Assembly: GCF_002005165.1 (NCBI RefSeq)
Contig: NZ_CP019699.1
Span: 2,976,001 to 3,040,000, forward strand
Length of the DNA stretch: 64,000 bases
Direction of reading: 5' to 3'
Source: Novibacillus thermophilus
Lineage (GTDB): Bacteria > Bacillota > Bacilli > Thermoactinomycetales > Novibacillaceae
Made by a program: the position numbers and the translations under genes. Below the pieces are notes generated by a model. The model had not been told where the DNA came from and searched no databases. It saw only the letters and a list, made by a program, of their open reading frames with translations. Each line of letters begins with the position of its first letter. Position 1 is the stretch's first letter. Below, piece by piece: positions 37,466-47,336 of the stretch.

Positions 37466-39325
37466 TCACATCACTCTTTTGAACATTTTTTCTATGTCAC
37501 GGGTGCTGAATTCCACGAGAACTGGACGCCCGTGGGGACACGTAAACGGATTGACACAATCTTCTAAGCGGGATAAAAGGGACTCCATTTCGTCCCGACG
37601 CAAATGTCGGTTCGCTTTAATCGCGGCCTTACAAGCCATTTGCTTGGCACTTTCGTCGCGGAGCGCCGCGAGGGATAAACGGTCGTGCTTCAACACCCAG
37701 TCAATCAGCTCCCTGATAAGTGCCTCTTCATCCCCTTCAGGAAACCACGATGGATGAGACCGGACGATGTACGACTGGGGACCGAACGGTTCGAGCTCGA
37801 TGCCGACGCCGTCGAGAAGCGTCCACTTGTCTTTTAGCTTTTCACATTCGTCACTCGTCAACTCAATCGTAAACGGCAGCAGCAGCTCTTGTCGATCCGT
37901 GTTTTCGCTGTCCAGTTCAGACACAAAATGTTCGTAGTACACACGCTCGTGCGCCGCGTGTTGATCGATCAGGAACAGACTGTCCTCCGACTGGGCGACG
38001 ATGTATGTCCCGTGAACTTGGGCGAGGGGCGTCAAGTCGGGAAGACGGCGTTTCGACACATTGCTTTGTACGTCAGGTTGCGGTGGTGAAGTCGTGTTGC
38101 TTGGTTGAACCGCTTCCCGCCGTTTTTTCGTCTTTTCCGGCTCATCACCAGCTCGAGAGGTTTCTGGAAGGAGGTGTTGGAGCACGGAGTCGGGAATACG
38201 ACTGGGAACTCGGAGCTCGCCGTACCGCCCTTTTGCTTCCCTCACTTTAGACGCTTCTTCCCGGGGAAACTGCATCTTTTGCTGTTCCTCTCCCTCGTTG
38301 ACGTGCCTAGTTTTCACAGGCGCTTTCGGGATGAGCACCTCTTTCATCAATCGCTCCCGAATCACCTCCGTCAACCACGTTCTCAGTTCTTTTTCCTTGC
38401 TGAACCTCACTTCCAGTTTGGCCGGATGGACGTTGACGTCGACCAGTTGCGGATCCATCTCGAGGCACAACACAGCTATCGGCATGCGGTTAACCGGCAG
38501 CAGTGTGGCATACCCATCCAAAACCGCCTGTGTGAGCAGATAATTCCGCACGTAGCGACGATTGATCAAAAAGGTGATGTAATGGCGCGAAGCTCGAGTA
38601 ATTTCCGGTTTGCCCACAAACCCGTGCAGTGTAAAATCCAAGTGTTCCGCTTTTAGCGGCAGCATCGCTTTGGCGACAGTCTGACCGTAAATCGCCTGGA
38701 TGACGTGCACGAGACGACCGTCTCCCAACGTCTTCAACAGCGTCCGACCTTCGTGTTTAAGTTCGAAAGAGACGTCGGGACAGGCCATGGCCAAACGGTT
38801 CACAATGTCCGTCACATGGCTGATTTCCGTGTTCACAGTTTTCAAATACTTCAAGCGGGCCGGTGTATTGTAAAACAGCTGCCTGACTTGAATATCTGTC
38901 CCTTGCGGATGCGCAACGGTTTGGATGGCCTCTTTCTTCCCGCCTTTCCAAACGACAGACGTTCCGATGTGCTCTTCCTTCGATCTCGTTCGGCACTCCA
39001 ATATAGAGACGGCGGCGATACTGGGCAGCGCTTCGCCGCGGAAGCCGAGGGAGCGGATGCTGAACAGATCTTTTTTTGATAAGATTTTGCTTGTCGCGTG
39101 CCGCATGAAGGCCCGCTCCACGTCTTCCCGACTCATCCCGTCCCCGTTGTCACGGACGCGAATGAGGGACATTCCCCCTTCTTCAAGGGTAATGGATATT
39201 TTCGTACTGCCGGCGTCGAGGGCGTTCTCCACCAGTTCTTTGACGACGGACGCGGGACGTTCCACAACCTCTCCAGCGGCAATCTGGTTGGCCAGTTCTT
39301 CCGGCAACACGCGCACCTTGCCCAT
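37466..39325 (-). CDS. mutL: DNA mismatch repair protein MutL
   Basis: This 619-residue MutL has the GHKL ATPase motifs ENALDAG, RDNGDGM, FRGEAL and the TDIQVRQLFYNTPARLKY region, and a C-terminal dimerisation domain. It carries the metal-dependent nicking motif DQHAAHERVYYE, present in MutL of species without MutH. ATG 39325 is used because it follows GGAGGTG; an in-frame start 30 bases earlier overlaps it. A 239-base gap without features separates it from mutS. Confidence 0.96.
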   Translation of the reverse strand: MGKVRVLPEELANQIAAGEVVERPASVVKELVENALDAGSTKISITLEEGGMSLIRVRDNGDGMSREDVERAFMRHATSKILSKKDLFSIRSLGFRGEALPSIAAVSILECRTRSKEEHIGTSVVWKGGKKEAIQTVAHPQGTDIQVRQLFYNTPARLKYLKTVNTEISHVTDIVNRLAMACPDVSFELKHEGRTLLKTLGDGRLVHVIQAIYGQTVAKAMLPLKAEHLDFTLHGFVGKPEITRASRHYITFLINRRYVRNYLLTQAVLDGYATLLPVNRMPIAVLCLEMDPQLVDVNVHPAKLEVRFSKEKELRTWLTEVIRERLMKEVLIPKAPVKTRHVNEGEEQQKMQFPREEASKVREAKGRYGELRVPSRIPDSVLQHLLPETSRAGDEPEKTKKRREAVQPSNTTSPPQPDVQSNVSKRRLPDLTPLAQVHGTYIVAQSEDSLFLIDQHAAHERVYYEHFVSELDSENTDRQELLLPFTIELTSDECEKLKDKWTLLDGVGIELEPFGPQSYIVRSHPSWFPEGDEEALIRELIDWVLKHDRLSLAALRDESAKQMACKAAIKANRHLRRDEMESLLSRLEDCVNPFTCPHGRPVLVEFSTRDIEKMFKRVM

Positions 39326-39564
39326 GTAGGACACCTCCTTGTGTGTGGCAATCACCTGTAGAAAGATACGAGTTCACACTTGTTGCGCTCCAAACCTTCC
39401 ATTGGCCCAGCGAAAGCAAATGGCAAGCACTGGCGTGATACAGTGTAGACGGGGACTGTGCCGCGACACTCTGTTCTGAAAAGTGTGCAGCCGTACTCCC
39501 TGCACGTGCGGTGTCGTGCAGAGCGGAGAGGCAAATGCAAGACCGTGCATGGATGTCTGTCCTG

Positions 39565-42165
39565 TTACTCCGTTTCAATGGCACTGTGCATCAGTTTCTT
39601 CTGCAACTTCTCGATAAATTGCACGGTTTCTAACGGTGTGTGATTTAACAGGTCCCACTTTTTTAATTCGCTCACAATTTCCCGTTCACGTGCACGTTCA
39701 GGATCTTCGGATAAGAAGAAACTCAGCTGTTCACCAGTGTCAAGTCCGCTGGCCGCCGTTTGCTGCCTGCTCTCCAGTTCTGTCAAAACTGTCCGCGCCC
39801 GGTCGATGACCGATTTTGGCATGCCGGCCAGTTCTGCCACGTGAATGCCGTAACTGCGGTCAGCCCGTCCCGACTCGATCCGGTGCAAAAACAAAAGTTC
39901 CCCTTCCCGCTCTTCGCAGCGGGCGTGCACGTTGGTCACTCGTTCAAATTGTTCCGCGAGAGCCGTCAGTTCGTGGTAATGGGTGGAGAACAACGTTTTG
40001 GCCTTGACATTCTCGTGGATGTACTCAATGACAGCGTGGGCGATCGCCATCCCGTCGTACGTGGACGTCCCTCTCCCGATCTCGTCAAGGAGGATGAGAC
40101 TCCGTTCAGTGGCCTGGGTGATCGCGTGCCGGGTTTCCAGCATTTCGACCATAAACGTGCTTTGACCTCCTACGAGGTCGTCAGCCGCCCCAATGCGGGT
40201 AAAAATGCGGTCTACGAGGGGAATGCAAGCTTTCGTCGCTGGAACGAAACACCCGATGTGCGCCATCAGCACGATGAGTGCCACTTGCCGCATGTATGTA
40301 CTTTTGCCGGCCATGTTCGGTCCGGTAATTAAGGCAATTTGCTCTTTTTGCGGATTGAGCACGGTATCGTTCGGAGTGAACGCTCCGTCGTCCAACACTT
40401 GTTCCACGACCGGGTGGCGGCCCCCTTTTATCGTGAGCTGAAGGCCGTCCGTCATTTCCGGTCGGACGTACCCGTACCGTGCGCTGACCGTGGCCAGTGA
40501 CTGTAAGACGTCAAGGGTGGCGACACTGTGTGCCACTTGTTGCAACCGTTCCACCTGCTGGCTGACGTTTTCGCGCAACTGGACGAACAGCTCGTACTCT
40601 AATTCCACCGCCCGCTCTTCCGCTTCTAAAATGAGCGCTTCTTTTTCTTTTAATTCCGGTGTGATAAACCGCTCAGCGTTGGCAAGGGTCTGTTTACGTT
40701 CGTAACGCCCGGCAGGAAGCAAATGCAAATTCGCTTTCGTCACTTCCAAGTAATAGCCGAAAACGCGGTTGTAACCGATTTTCAGCGATTTAATGCCCGT
40801 CGCCTCGCGCTCTTTCTGTTCCAGGCGGGCGAGCCACGCTTTTCCACTGCGCTTTGCCTCGAGGAGCTCGTCCAGCTCTTCGTTAAAGCCGGGACGAATC
40901 ACCCCGCCTTCTTTTACGGAGACAGGAGGCTCGTCCACGATAGCGCGGTCGATCACTTCGGCGATATCCGAGCACAAGTCGGAAAAATCGCACAACCGGG
41001 TGAACGCATCCCCTGCTTGCCCTGACACTTTTTGCAGCTGCGGCAGCATGTGAAGCGAACGTTTAAGGGCGACCAGGTCCCGGGCATTCGCCGTGCCAGA
41101 CGCAATGCGTGCAGCCAGGCGTTCCAAGTCGTAAACGCCTTTCAGTATTTCTTGTACGTCTTTTGTCAAAAGCATGTCTTTTGCGAGTGCCTCTACAGCT
41201 GTGAGCCTCTCTTCTATTCCACGTCGGTTCAGAAGTGGCTTGTCGAGCCACTTTTTTAACAATCTCCCCCCCATCGCCGTCGCTGTGTGATCCAAGAGCG
41301 ACAACAACGATCCTTGACGTTTCTTGTCCCGGATCGTCTCGGTCAGTTCCAAATTGCGTCGCGCATAAACATCGAGGACCATATATTCATTTGCCTCATA
41401 TACCGTAATGCCCTGCAGATGGCGGAGGGCGCGCTTTTGTGTCTTTTTGACATAAAGCAGTAAAGAGCCGACCGTTTTGACAGCCAAATCATTTTCCACT
41501 ACTGAAGACGGCACATCGTCAAACTGTTCCTCCAGCAGTTCACGCGCTTGGTCACTGGACAAGCGCACATCCTCAAAGTCGTGGACGAGAGCAGAAACGT
41601 ATCGTTCGATTTCCTGTTTGACTTCGCTTTGGGTCCCGCCGTCCATTAATATTTCCGCCGGTTCGTAAGCCGCCACTTCGTCTATTAAAGCGTTCCGATC
41701 CGTTAAAGTCGCATACCGAAGTTCTCCCGTCGAAATATCGGTCGCCGCCAAGCCGTACGTTTGGCCGTTTTGGCAGACGGCGATGAGGAAGTTGTTCCGC
41801 TTCTCTTCCAACATGAGGTCGTCCGTCACTGTACCGGGTGTGATGACTTGCACGACTTCCCGCCGTACGACGCCTTTAGCCTGAGCGGGATCTTCCATCT
41901 GTTCACATATGGCGACTTTATACCCTGCTTTGACGAGCCGAGCAATGTATGTATTCGCGGAGTGGTAAGGCACGCCGCACATGGGGACCCGTTCCTCCCG
42001 TCCGCCGTCACGGCTCGTCAGCGTGATTTCCAGCTCCTTCGACGCTTTCTTCGCGTCCTCAAAAAACAGTTCGTAAAAATCCCCCAATCGGAAAAAAAGC
42101 AAGCAGTCTTCATATTCGTCTTTGATGTCTAAGTACTGCTTCATCATCGGTGTGTAACCGGCCAT
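39565..42165 (-). CDS. mutS: DNA mismatch recognition ATPase MutS
   Basis: The 866-residue MutS has the mismatch-contacting GDFYELF near residue 30, connector and lever regions, Walker A GPNMAGKST, Walker B LILLDEIGRGTST and the switch His in LFSTHYHEL. The C-terminus keeps a tail that can bind the beta clamp (QLSFF). Length is normal for the B. subtilis type (858). It lies directly upstream of mutL on the same strand and starts each mismatch repair event. Confidence 0.97.
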   Translation of the reverse strand: MAGYTPMMKQYLDIKDEYEDCLLFFRLGDFYELFFEDAKKASKELEITLTSRDGGREERVPMCGVPYHSANTYIARLVKAGYKVAICEQMEDPAQAKGVVRREVVQVITPGTVTDDLMLEEKRNNFLIAVCQNGQTYGLAATDISTGELRYATLTDRNALIDEVAAYEPAEILMDGGTQSEVKQEIERYVSALVHDFEDVRLSSDQARELLEEQFDDVPSSVVENDLAVKTVGSLLLYVKKTQKRALRHLQGITVYEANEYMVLDVYARRNLELTETIRDKKRQGSLLSLLDHTATAMGGRLLKKWLDKPLLNRRGIEERLTAVEALAKDMLLTKDVQEILKGVYDLERLAARIASGTANARDLVALKRSLHMLPQLQKVSGQAGDAFTRLCDFSDLCSDIAEVIDRAIVDEPPVSVKEGGVIRPGFNEELDELLEAKRSGKAWLARLEQKEREATGIKSLKIGYNRVFGYYLEVTKANLHLLPAGRYERKQTLANAERFITPELKEKEALILEAEERAVELEYELFVQLRENVSQQVERLQQVAHSVATLDVLQSLATVSARYGYVRPEMTDGLQLTIKGGRHPVVEQVLDDGAFTPNDTVLNPQKEQIALITGPNMAGKSTYMRQVALIVLMAHIGCFVPATKACIPLVDRIFTRIGAADDLVGGQSTFMVEMLETRHAITQATERSLILLDEIGRGTSTYDGMAIAHAVIEYIHENVKAKTLFSTHYHELTALAEQFERVTNVHARCEEREGELLFLHRIESGRADRSYGIHVAELAGMPKSVIDRARTVLTELESRQQTAASGLDTGEQLSFFLSEDPERAREREIVSELKKWDLLNHTPLETVQFIEKLQKKLMHSAIETE

Positions 42166-42229
42166 GACAGTTCCCCCAACACGGATGTTGGTATTATTAT
42201 AACAATTTTGGCCCCAACGGTGGAATGCC

Positions 42230-43594
42230 TCATTTTTTCTTTACAGTGTGGTAAGGCGGGATCCTCCATTTTTGCCGAATGTCTTCACTCTCATCCCACG
42301 TCTTTCCTGACATTAAATAATCGTAGTACGGATCGAGAGCGTTCTGTTCTTCTGCATACTGCGGCAATCTCCTCACTTCCCGCCACAAAGCGGGAACAAT
42401 GCTTTTGACGACCTCCTCCTCTCCCCTGTAGTACGCTTTTTGAACCGAAACGTCTCTTAACGGCCAATACGTCAAGAACGGATAATTAAGCGCAATGAGT
42501 TTGGCCAAGCTTAGAATCCCTTTCGTCAATGTAGGAGAAACGAGCCAGCTGGGGGGTGTCCGGTACTCGAATCCCCCATGGAATTTTTCCCTGAAATTTC
42601 CGAGAAATCCGTACGTCGGTCGTCTTTTGAGGCCGCGCTTGTCTTCAACGAGGACGAGGGGCAAGGTGACATAGTTGTCTAGAGCCCGTAAAATGGCTGA
42701 TCCCAGCGGAACGCCGCTGAAGTGTATGTGTCCGCCAATGGGAAGTCCCGACCGTGGCAACGCGCCAGCCAGCCAGGACACATTTGGATCGTTAATCTTT
42801 TTGGCGGCCAAGAGCATCCCTCGGTACAACCGGACAATCAATTCACGCGGACTGCTGCTGGGGCGGGGGCGCAATTCTACGAGGGGCTTGTTGTGCCGGT
42901 TGGACCCTTGCCAGATGGCATCACATCCAACGGCGCCGCGCCGACTGAAATAGCGGGAGGCCAATTTCAGCGTTCCGGACGCATCCACCAAAATAAATTC
43001 CGGGTCGGTACCGAGTAACAATTCCGACGTGTTCGGTACGAGGTTTGCGATGCGCGTCGCGTAATTGTCAAACGCCTGTTGGAAAGCACGGGTCATATAC
43101 GTATTTAATTTTGGGCGGGCAATGACATCGATCACGATGGATTTCCCCTGTGTCCCCTTTCCCAACCGCACGACGCCGTAATCCCACCCCAGAGCGTAAA
43201 CGGATCGTACGGCCAACCGTTCCATGACTTTCGCTTCCTTATTTTTATCTGCGGGACGGACGAGGTGAAAGCGTTTCGGGGTTTGCAGCTTCCCCTTGGC
43301 TAGCCAGACCGTCTGATCGTGTGAAACGTAAGTGAAGACCGCCTTGCACTGGAATACGCCGATGACGTACTGGCGGATGAAGGAGGCGTTCGAGTTTTGA
43401 TTTAAAACATTTAAACCGTGTAACCGCAAGTGTTGTAACTTTTCATGCCTCGTGGCAAACTGAAGGGTGTTCACATCGTGGTTTAACGTGTATAAAGAAA
43501 AATGATATCCTTTCGGCGCTTGCGTTAAAGTCATCGGTGAAATCAACCGCTGGTCCGGGGTGACGATCGTTTGCTCCATCTTGACGGGCGTCAT
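42230..43594 (-). CDS. putative COOH-NH2 amidoligase (phiEco32-type-2 family) next to cotE
   Basis: A 454-residue protein whose C-terminal half (about residue 190 on) carries glutamine-synthetase/GCS-like amidoligase features. These are LGTDPEFILVDASG (metal/ATP-binding acidic residues), VELRPRPSSSPREL, PIGGHIHFSG (the His pair typical of the fold) and FEYRTPPSW. Such enzymes join a carboxylate to an amine using ATP. The N-terminal 180 residues are of unknown fold. It stands between cotE and mutS, where B. subtilis has no such gene. A role in modifying spore-coat proteins or a peptide is inferred from position only. Confidence 0.72.
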   Translation of the reverse strand: MTPVKMEQTIVTPDQRLISPMTLTQAPKGYHFSLYTLNHDVNTLQFATRHEKLQHLRLHGLNVLNQNSNASFIRQYVIGVFQCKAVFTYVSHDQTVWLAKGKLQTPKRFHLVRPADKNKEAKVMERLAVRSVYALGWDYGVVRLGKGTQGKSIVIDVIARPKLNTYMTRAFQQAFDNYATRIANLVPNTSELLLGTDPEFILVDASGTLKLASRYFSRRGAVGCDAIWQGSNRHNKPLVELRPRPSSSPRELIVRLYRGMLLAAKKINDPNVSWLAGALPRSGLPIGGHIHFSGVPLGSAILRALDNYVTLPLVLVEDKRGLKRRPTYGFLGNFREKFHGGFEYRTPPSWLVSPTLTKGILSLAKLIALNYPFLTYWPLRDVSVQKAYYRGEEEVVKSIVPALWREVRRLPQYAEEQNALDPYYDYLMSGKTWDESEDIRQKWRIPPYHTVKKK

Positions 43595-43700
43595 GCTGTT
43601 TCTCCTTTCACCGAAAAGATGTTCCTTCCGCTGTCAAGTCTCTGCATCTTATGACAGGAACAAACGCAAGGTGAATGCACATAAACGCCTTCAGATGAAG

Positions 43701-43741
43701 AAAAAGAAAACCAGGAGGCGGGATTCACTGATAGCCTCCTG
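43701..43741 (-). terminator. terminator of cotE
   Basis: CAGGAGGC and GCCTCCTG (43712-43719, 43734-43741) form a stem followed on the minus strand by a T-rich run. It begins eight bases after the cotE stop. Confidence 0.8.
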
Positions 43742-43748
43742 TTACACG

Positions 43749-44327
43749 TTAACTGTCCAGGTCGTCAATGACGAGATCGGGATCTAAATCTTCGTAATCG
43801 CCACTTTCTTGTTCAGCCAGTTCTTCCAACTCCAGCTCTTTGTCCGCAAACATTCCCGAATCGGTGACGGCCACGGTCAGTTTCGTCTCACCCATCACCT
43901 CAACGAGAAATTCGCGTTCTACTCTGACAATGACTACATTGGAACCTTCCGAGATCGTAGCCTCAATGCAATTCGGTTGTTGCGTGGCCAGGGCAGACAC
44001 TTCCACCGATCCTTCTCGCACATTTCGGTCGAAGTAACTGAGCGGAACTTGGTCGAGGTAAGAAACAGTTTGTTTGGCTACATCCGTTTTCGTATTGTTT
44101 TGGTGGGAATACCATATGTTGATGTCGTAGCTTCCTGTGATTTCTACAACATCGCCCGCTTTCGTCGCCTCATAGGTATGGTTGATAATCCAGGCACCTA
44201 AAATGGTCGAGATCGCATCAGGCGGAGTTAACTGGTGCGCATCCTGGGAAAACTTGCGTCCCTTGCCGCAGACCGCTTTACACACAATCTCTCGGAACTG
44301 CAAGTCTCTATCTGTATTCGCCATCAT
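43749..44327 (-). CDS. cotE: outer spore coat morphogenetic protein CotE
   Basis: This 192-residue protein matches CotE throughout: FREIVCKAVCGKGRKFSQ at the N-terminus, AWIINHTYEA, ITGSYDINIWYSH and a strongly acidic C-terminal tail (EDLDPDLVIDDLDS). CotE is made in the mother cell and directs outer-coat assembly. The ATG 44327/44324 pair follows GGAGGAGG. A promoter with mother-cell sigma features lies 30 bases upstream and a terminator follows, so it is transcribed separately from mutS. Confidence 0.94.
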   Translation of the reverse strand: MMANTDRDLQFREIVCKAVCGKGRKFSQDAHQLTPPDAISTILGAWIINHTYEATKAGDVVEITGSYDINIWYSHQNNTKTDVAKQTVSYLDQVPLSYFDRNVREGSVEVSALATQQPNCIEATISEGSNVVIVRVEREFLVEVMGETKLTVAVTDSGMFADKELELEELAEQESGDYEDLDPDLVIDDLDS

Positions 44328-44356
44328 GTTACCTCCTCCAGCATTCGTTCATTAAC

Positions 44357-44385
44357 ATTTGTATGCAGGGCGAAAACCCAAGGTG
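44357..44385 (-). promoter_or_regulatory. candidate sigma-E/sigma-K promoter of cotE
   Basis: On the minus strand CACC (complement 44382-44385), a 16-base spacer and CATACAAAT (complement 44357-44365) fit the mother-cell sigma consensus (AC-rich -35, CATA-type -10). B. subtilis cotE is known to use sigma-E and sigma-K. Confidence 0.5.
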
Positions 44386-44473
44386 CAAAAAAGATGCGGA
44401 TTCGTTTCCACACCCGTCTAGATTTAAGAGGAGGTTCTTAGCGCTTTAAACAGCGTCTTGCAAATACAGCTTT

Positions 44474-44893
44474 CTACTTGCAGCCGCACGGTCCTCCGCT
44501 GCCGCAGCCCATTCTCACCTCGCCGCCGGTTTCGACATTGAGTTTCTTTGAGATTTCACAAGCCATCACATTTTGTATCAGCTGCAAGAGGTCGTTCATT
44601 TCCACCTGACTCTGTTGGTATTCTCTCACGATGGGCATATTGGACAACGTCTCGTTCAACTCTTTCAACCGTTGCTCGAGATAACGTTTATAGTCCGGTT
44701 TTGCGTAGTGTTCGGCGTGAACGAGTTCTTTCTGTGTACGCTTTATCTCTTCAATGAGCTGTTGTACCCGAGGACTTTCGTTCACGACTTTTTCCACGTG
44801 CCGAAACCGCTGGACCTCATCAACGTGGGACAGTTTTTCGGCGAATGCATAAACGCGTTCCATGATACGCTCTTTCACGAGGGCCTGCTCCAT
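44474..44893 (-). CDS. ricA: RicA (YmcA), RicAFT regulator of RNase Y
   Basis: A 139-residue, mostly helical YlbF/YmcA-family protein ends in a Cys-rich tail, RMGCGSGGPCGCK, plus an internal Cys. With RicF and RicT it forms a complex carrying iron-sulfur clusters that guides RNase Y processing and affects biofilm, competence and sporulation in B. subtilis. Its target rny is encoded in this window at 49475-51019. It lies one base downstream of miaB on the same strand, so the two are co-transcribed. Confidence 0.9.
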   Translation of the reverse strand: MEQALVKERIMERVYAFAEKLSHVDEVQRFRHVEKVVNESPRVQQLIEEIKRTQKELVHAEHYAKPDYKRYLEQRLKELNETLSNMPIVREYQQSQVEMNDLLQLIQNVMACEISKKLNVETGGEVRMGCGSGGPCGCK

Positions 44894-44894
44894 C

Positions 44895-46370
44895 TTACAG
44901 TGCCTCCACCCTCTCTTCTGGTACGAGCTCTCCTTTCAGCGTCCACGTCTGCGGCTCTGTAATGCGCACATTTACCAACTGCCCCACTAAGTCGCGGGGG
45001 CCAGGGAAGTTGACGAGCTTGTTTGAACGGGTGCGCCCAGAGAGAACTTCCCGGTTTTTCTTGCTCTCTCCTTCTACTAGCACTTCGACGACTTGACCGC
45101 GCAGTTGTTCATTCTTGCGGCGACTGATGCTGTCCTGCAGTTCATTCAAACGGTGCAGCCGCTCTTTTTTCACTTCATGCGGTATATTGTCTTCCCACTT
45201 GGCCGACGGAGTCCCTTCACGGGGCGAGTAAATGAACGTAAACGCGGAATCGAATTCCACTTCCCGCACCAGTGACAGTGTGTCTTCAAACTCTTCATCC
45301 GTTTCCCCAGGGAAGCCGACGATGATGTCCGTCGTCAACACGGCATGGGGCATCGCCTTTTTAATTTTGTCGACTAATGTCAAATATTCGTCGCGGGTGT
45401 ACTTCCGCGCCATCCGCTTCAGTACGCGCGAATTTCCGGATTGAACCGGAAGGTGAATGTGCTCGACCAGGTTGCCGCCTTTGGCCAACACGTCGATTAA
45501 ATGGTCGTCAAAATCGCGGGGATGGCTCGTCGTAAAGCGGACACGCGGAATGTCAATTTTACGAATGTCGTCCATCAGATGGGCAAACCGGTAGTCCATA
45601 TCTTTAAAGTCTTTACCGTAGGCATTGACATTTTGCCCTAACAACGTGACTTCCCGGTAACCGAGACGCGCCAGTTCTCGCACTTCACCAAGGACGTCAT
45701 GGGGTAAACGGCTGCGTTCTTTTCCCCGGGTGTACGGGACAATGCAGTACGTACAAAATTTGTCGCACCCGTACATGATGTTGACCCACGCTTTCAGCTT
45801 GTTCGAGCGGGCCTTCGGCATGTTCTCGACGACGTCGCCTTCCTTGGACCACACTTCCACGACCATTTCCTTGGAAAAGAGAGCTTCCTTCAACAGATAG
45901 GGCACCCGGTGGATGTTGTGCGTGCCAAAGATGAGATCCACGTGCGGATATTTGTGCAAGATGCGATTGACAACTGCCTCTTCCTGTGACATGCAGCCGC
46001 ACACACCGAGAATGAGGTCCGGTTTTTCCAGCTTCAACGGCTTCAAGCGCCCTAATTCTCCAAACACTTTGTCTTCTGCGTTTTCCCGGATAGCACACGT
46101 GTTGAACAAAATGACGTCTGCCTCGTTTTCATCCTCTGTCGCCGTGTACCCCATTTGATTGAGAATACCAGCAATCGTTTCTGTATCGTGTTCGTTCATC
46201 TGACAGCCGTACGTCTTGATCAAATAGGACTGTCCGTTTCCGATGTTCCGCATATCCTCGGGAATTTGTTCAAAATCGAGCACTTGTACGTCTTCTCTAT
46301 ACCGTTTACGCGCCTTTTTTAAGTTCGGCGCGGTAAAGTACTTGGAATAGTCCACCGATTCTTTCGCCAA
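44895..46370 (-). CDS. miaB: tRNA-2-methylthio-N6-dimethylallyladenosine synthase MiaB
   Basis: This 491-residue radical-SAM methylthiotransferase has the N-terminal UPF0004 domain with [13 protein letters not shown] and further Cys residues in FNTCAIRE and GVCGCM. The radical-SAM cluster is CDKFCTYC in the central domain, followed by [10 protein letters not shown], and a C-terminal TRAM domain is present (about residues 420-485). It adds a methylthio group to i6A37 made by MiaA. It is the first gene of the miaB-ricA pair. Confidence 0.96.
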   Translation of the reverse strand: MAKESVDYSKYFTAPNLKKARKRYREDVQVLDFEQIPEDMRNIGNGQSYLIKTYGCQMNEHDTETIAGILNQMGYTATEDENEADVILFNTCAIRENAEDKVFGELGRLKPLKLEKPDLILGVCGCMSQEEAVVNRILHKYPHVDLIFGTHNIHRVPYLLKEALFSKEMVVEVWSKEGDVVENMPKARSNKLKAWVNIMYGCDKFCTYCIVPYTRGKERSRLPHDVLGEVRELARLGYREVTLLGQNVNAYGKDFKDMDYRFAHLMDDIRKIDIPRVRFTTSHPRDFDDHLIDVLAKGGNLVEHIHLPVQSGNSRVLKRMARKYTRDEYLTLVDKIKKAMPHAVLTTDIIVGFPGETDEEFEDTLSLVREVEFDSAFTFIYSPREGTPSAKWEDNIPHEVKKERLHRLNELQDSISRRKNEQLRGQVVEVLVEGESKKNREVLSGRTRSNKLVNFPGPRDLVGQLVNVRITEPQTWTLKGELVPEERVEAL

Positions 46371-46414
46371 CGCGAAACACTCCTTTCACGAGCCTATTGT
46401 AACACATTTGGCAA

Positions 46415-47224
46415 TCAATCGCTGTTATGAAAAAGTTCCATCACGTCCTGTACGTGTTGAGGTATTTTCACTTTGTGGATCGTTCCGTAAAAACCGTCGG
46501 GAGCAGGTTGTAAAGTGGCGTGTACTTCCGCTAATCCGGCGTGTTGGAGGTAGCTTATGTATCCGAGTACAGCTGATTCTACATCCAACTCTTGGCCGCT
46601 CAACTGGTTCTTGTCCATTAATCCTTCTCCGGCTAAAAACTGGGCTACTTGATAAAAAGATATATCGTCTCGCCGGTAATAATGTAAAAATTGCAGCAGC
46701 GGCAGGAGCACGGAGTTTCCCGACAGTTGTTCATAAGCGACAAGTTGCGCCAGTTTATACTGCTGCTCTTCTGGGTTTCCCGTGCGTTCTATGTCTTCTA
46801 GTGTAGCGCGTTGCCAGGCGTTTAACGGCTTGGCATCCACATCACCTGTCTCCGCACTGTAGGGCGAAACGTTTACAACAGGTGCATCGCCCTTATTCAA
46901 ACGCATGTAGCGGATTTTGTTCAACAGTTGATACAGATCCCCCGTTTTGATTAACCAGATGAAGGCGATTAAGATTAAGCCGACCGGACTTAAAACCGTA
47001 TCCGCTAAATAGCGTAAGAGACCTTCTAACGTTTCTAAAAACTGAGACAACCACATGCCGAGAAAGTTTGATGGGGCAGCCACGACTTTGATTAAAGCGT
47101 ACAGCCATAACAGCACAAAAGTGTAAACGGCCCACACTTTCCTGCGCGGCCTGTCGCCCCGCGAATCACTCGTTTTGAATAATCGTGTCCAGTTACGCGA
47201 TTGGCGTCTGCCTTTACGCCTCAT
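46415..47224 (-). CDS. hypothetical membrane protein, two N-terminal helices and a soluble helical domain
   Basis: A 269-residue protein has a very basic N-terminus, then two hydrophobic segments (about residues 32-50 and 75-95) and a cytoplasmic region of 170 residues. It contains repeated helix patterns such as WQRATLEDIERTGNPEEQQ and LLQFLHYYRRDDISFYQ. ATG 47224 is preferred because GGGGG lies nine bases upstream. No family is recognised. It lies between miaB and a metallo-hydrolase, where the B. subtilis order has kbl and tdh. Confidence 0.65.
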   Translation of the reverse strand: MRRKGRRQSRNWTRLFKTSDSRGDRPRRKVWAVYTFVLLWLYALIKVVAAPSNFLGMWLSQFLETLEGLLRYLADTVLSPVGLILIAFIWLIKTGDLYQLLNKIRYMRLNKGDAPVVNVSPYSAETGDVDAKPLNAWQRATLEDIERTGNPEEQQYKLAQLVAYEQLSGNSVLLPLLQFLHYYRRDDISFYQVAQFLAGEGLMDKNQLSGQELDVESAVLGYISYLQHAGLAEVHATLQPAPDGFYGTIHKVKIPQHVQDVMELFHNSD

Positions 47225-47336
47225 CGCCGGTTTCCCCCTTTTCATGACAGTCTTTTCTGTAAAGCGTCCACTCCCAGTTTACCAAAAATAGGCGGTGCCC
47301 TAAAAGACAGCTTTCTGAAGCAAAGCGTGTCACAAT

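Noticed and set aside
39760-40332. 190-codon plus-strand frame opposite mutS
   Set aside because: It lies entirely within mutS, which carries the conserved ATPase motifs there; no start signal.
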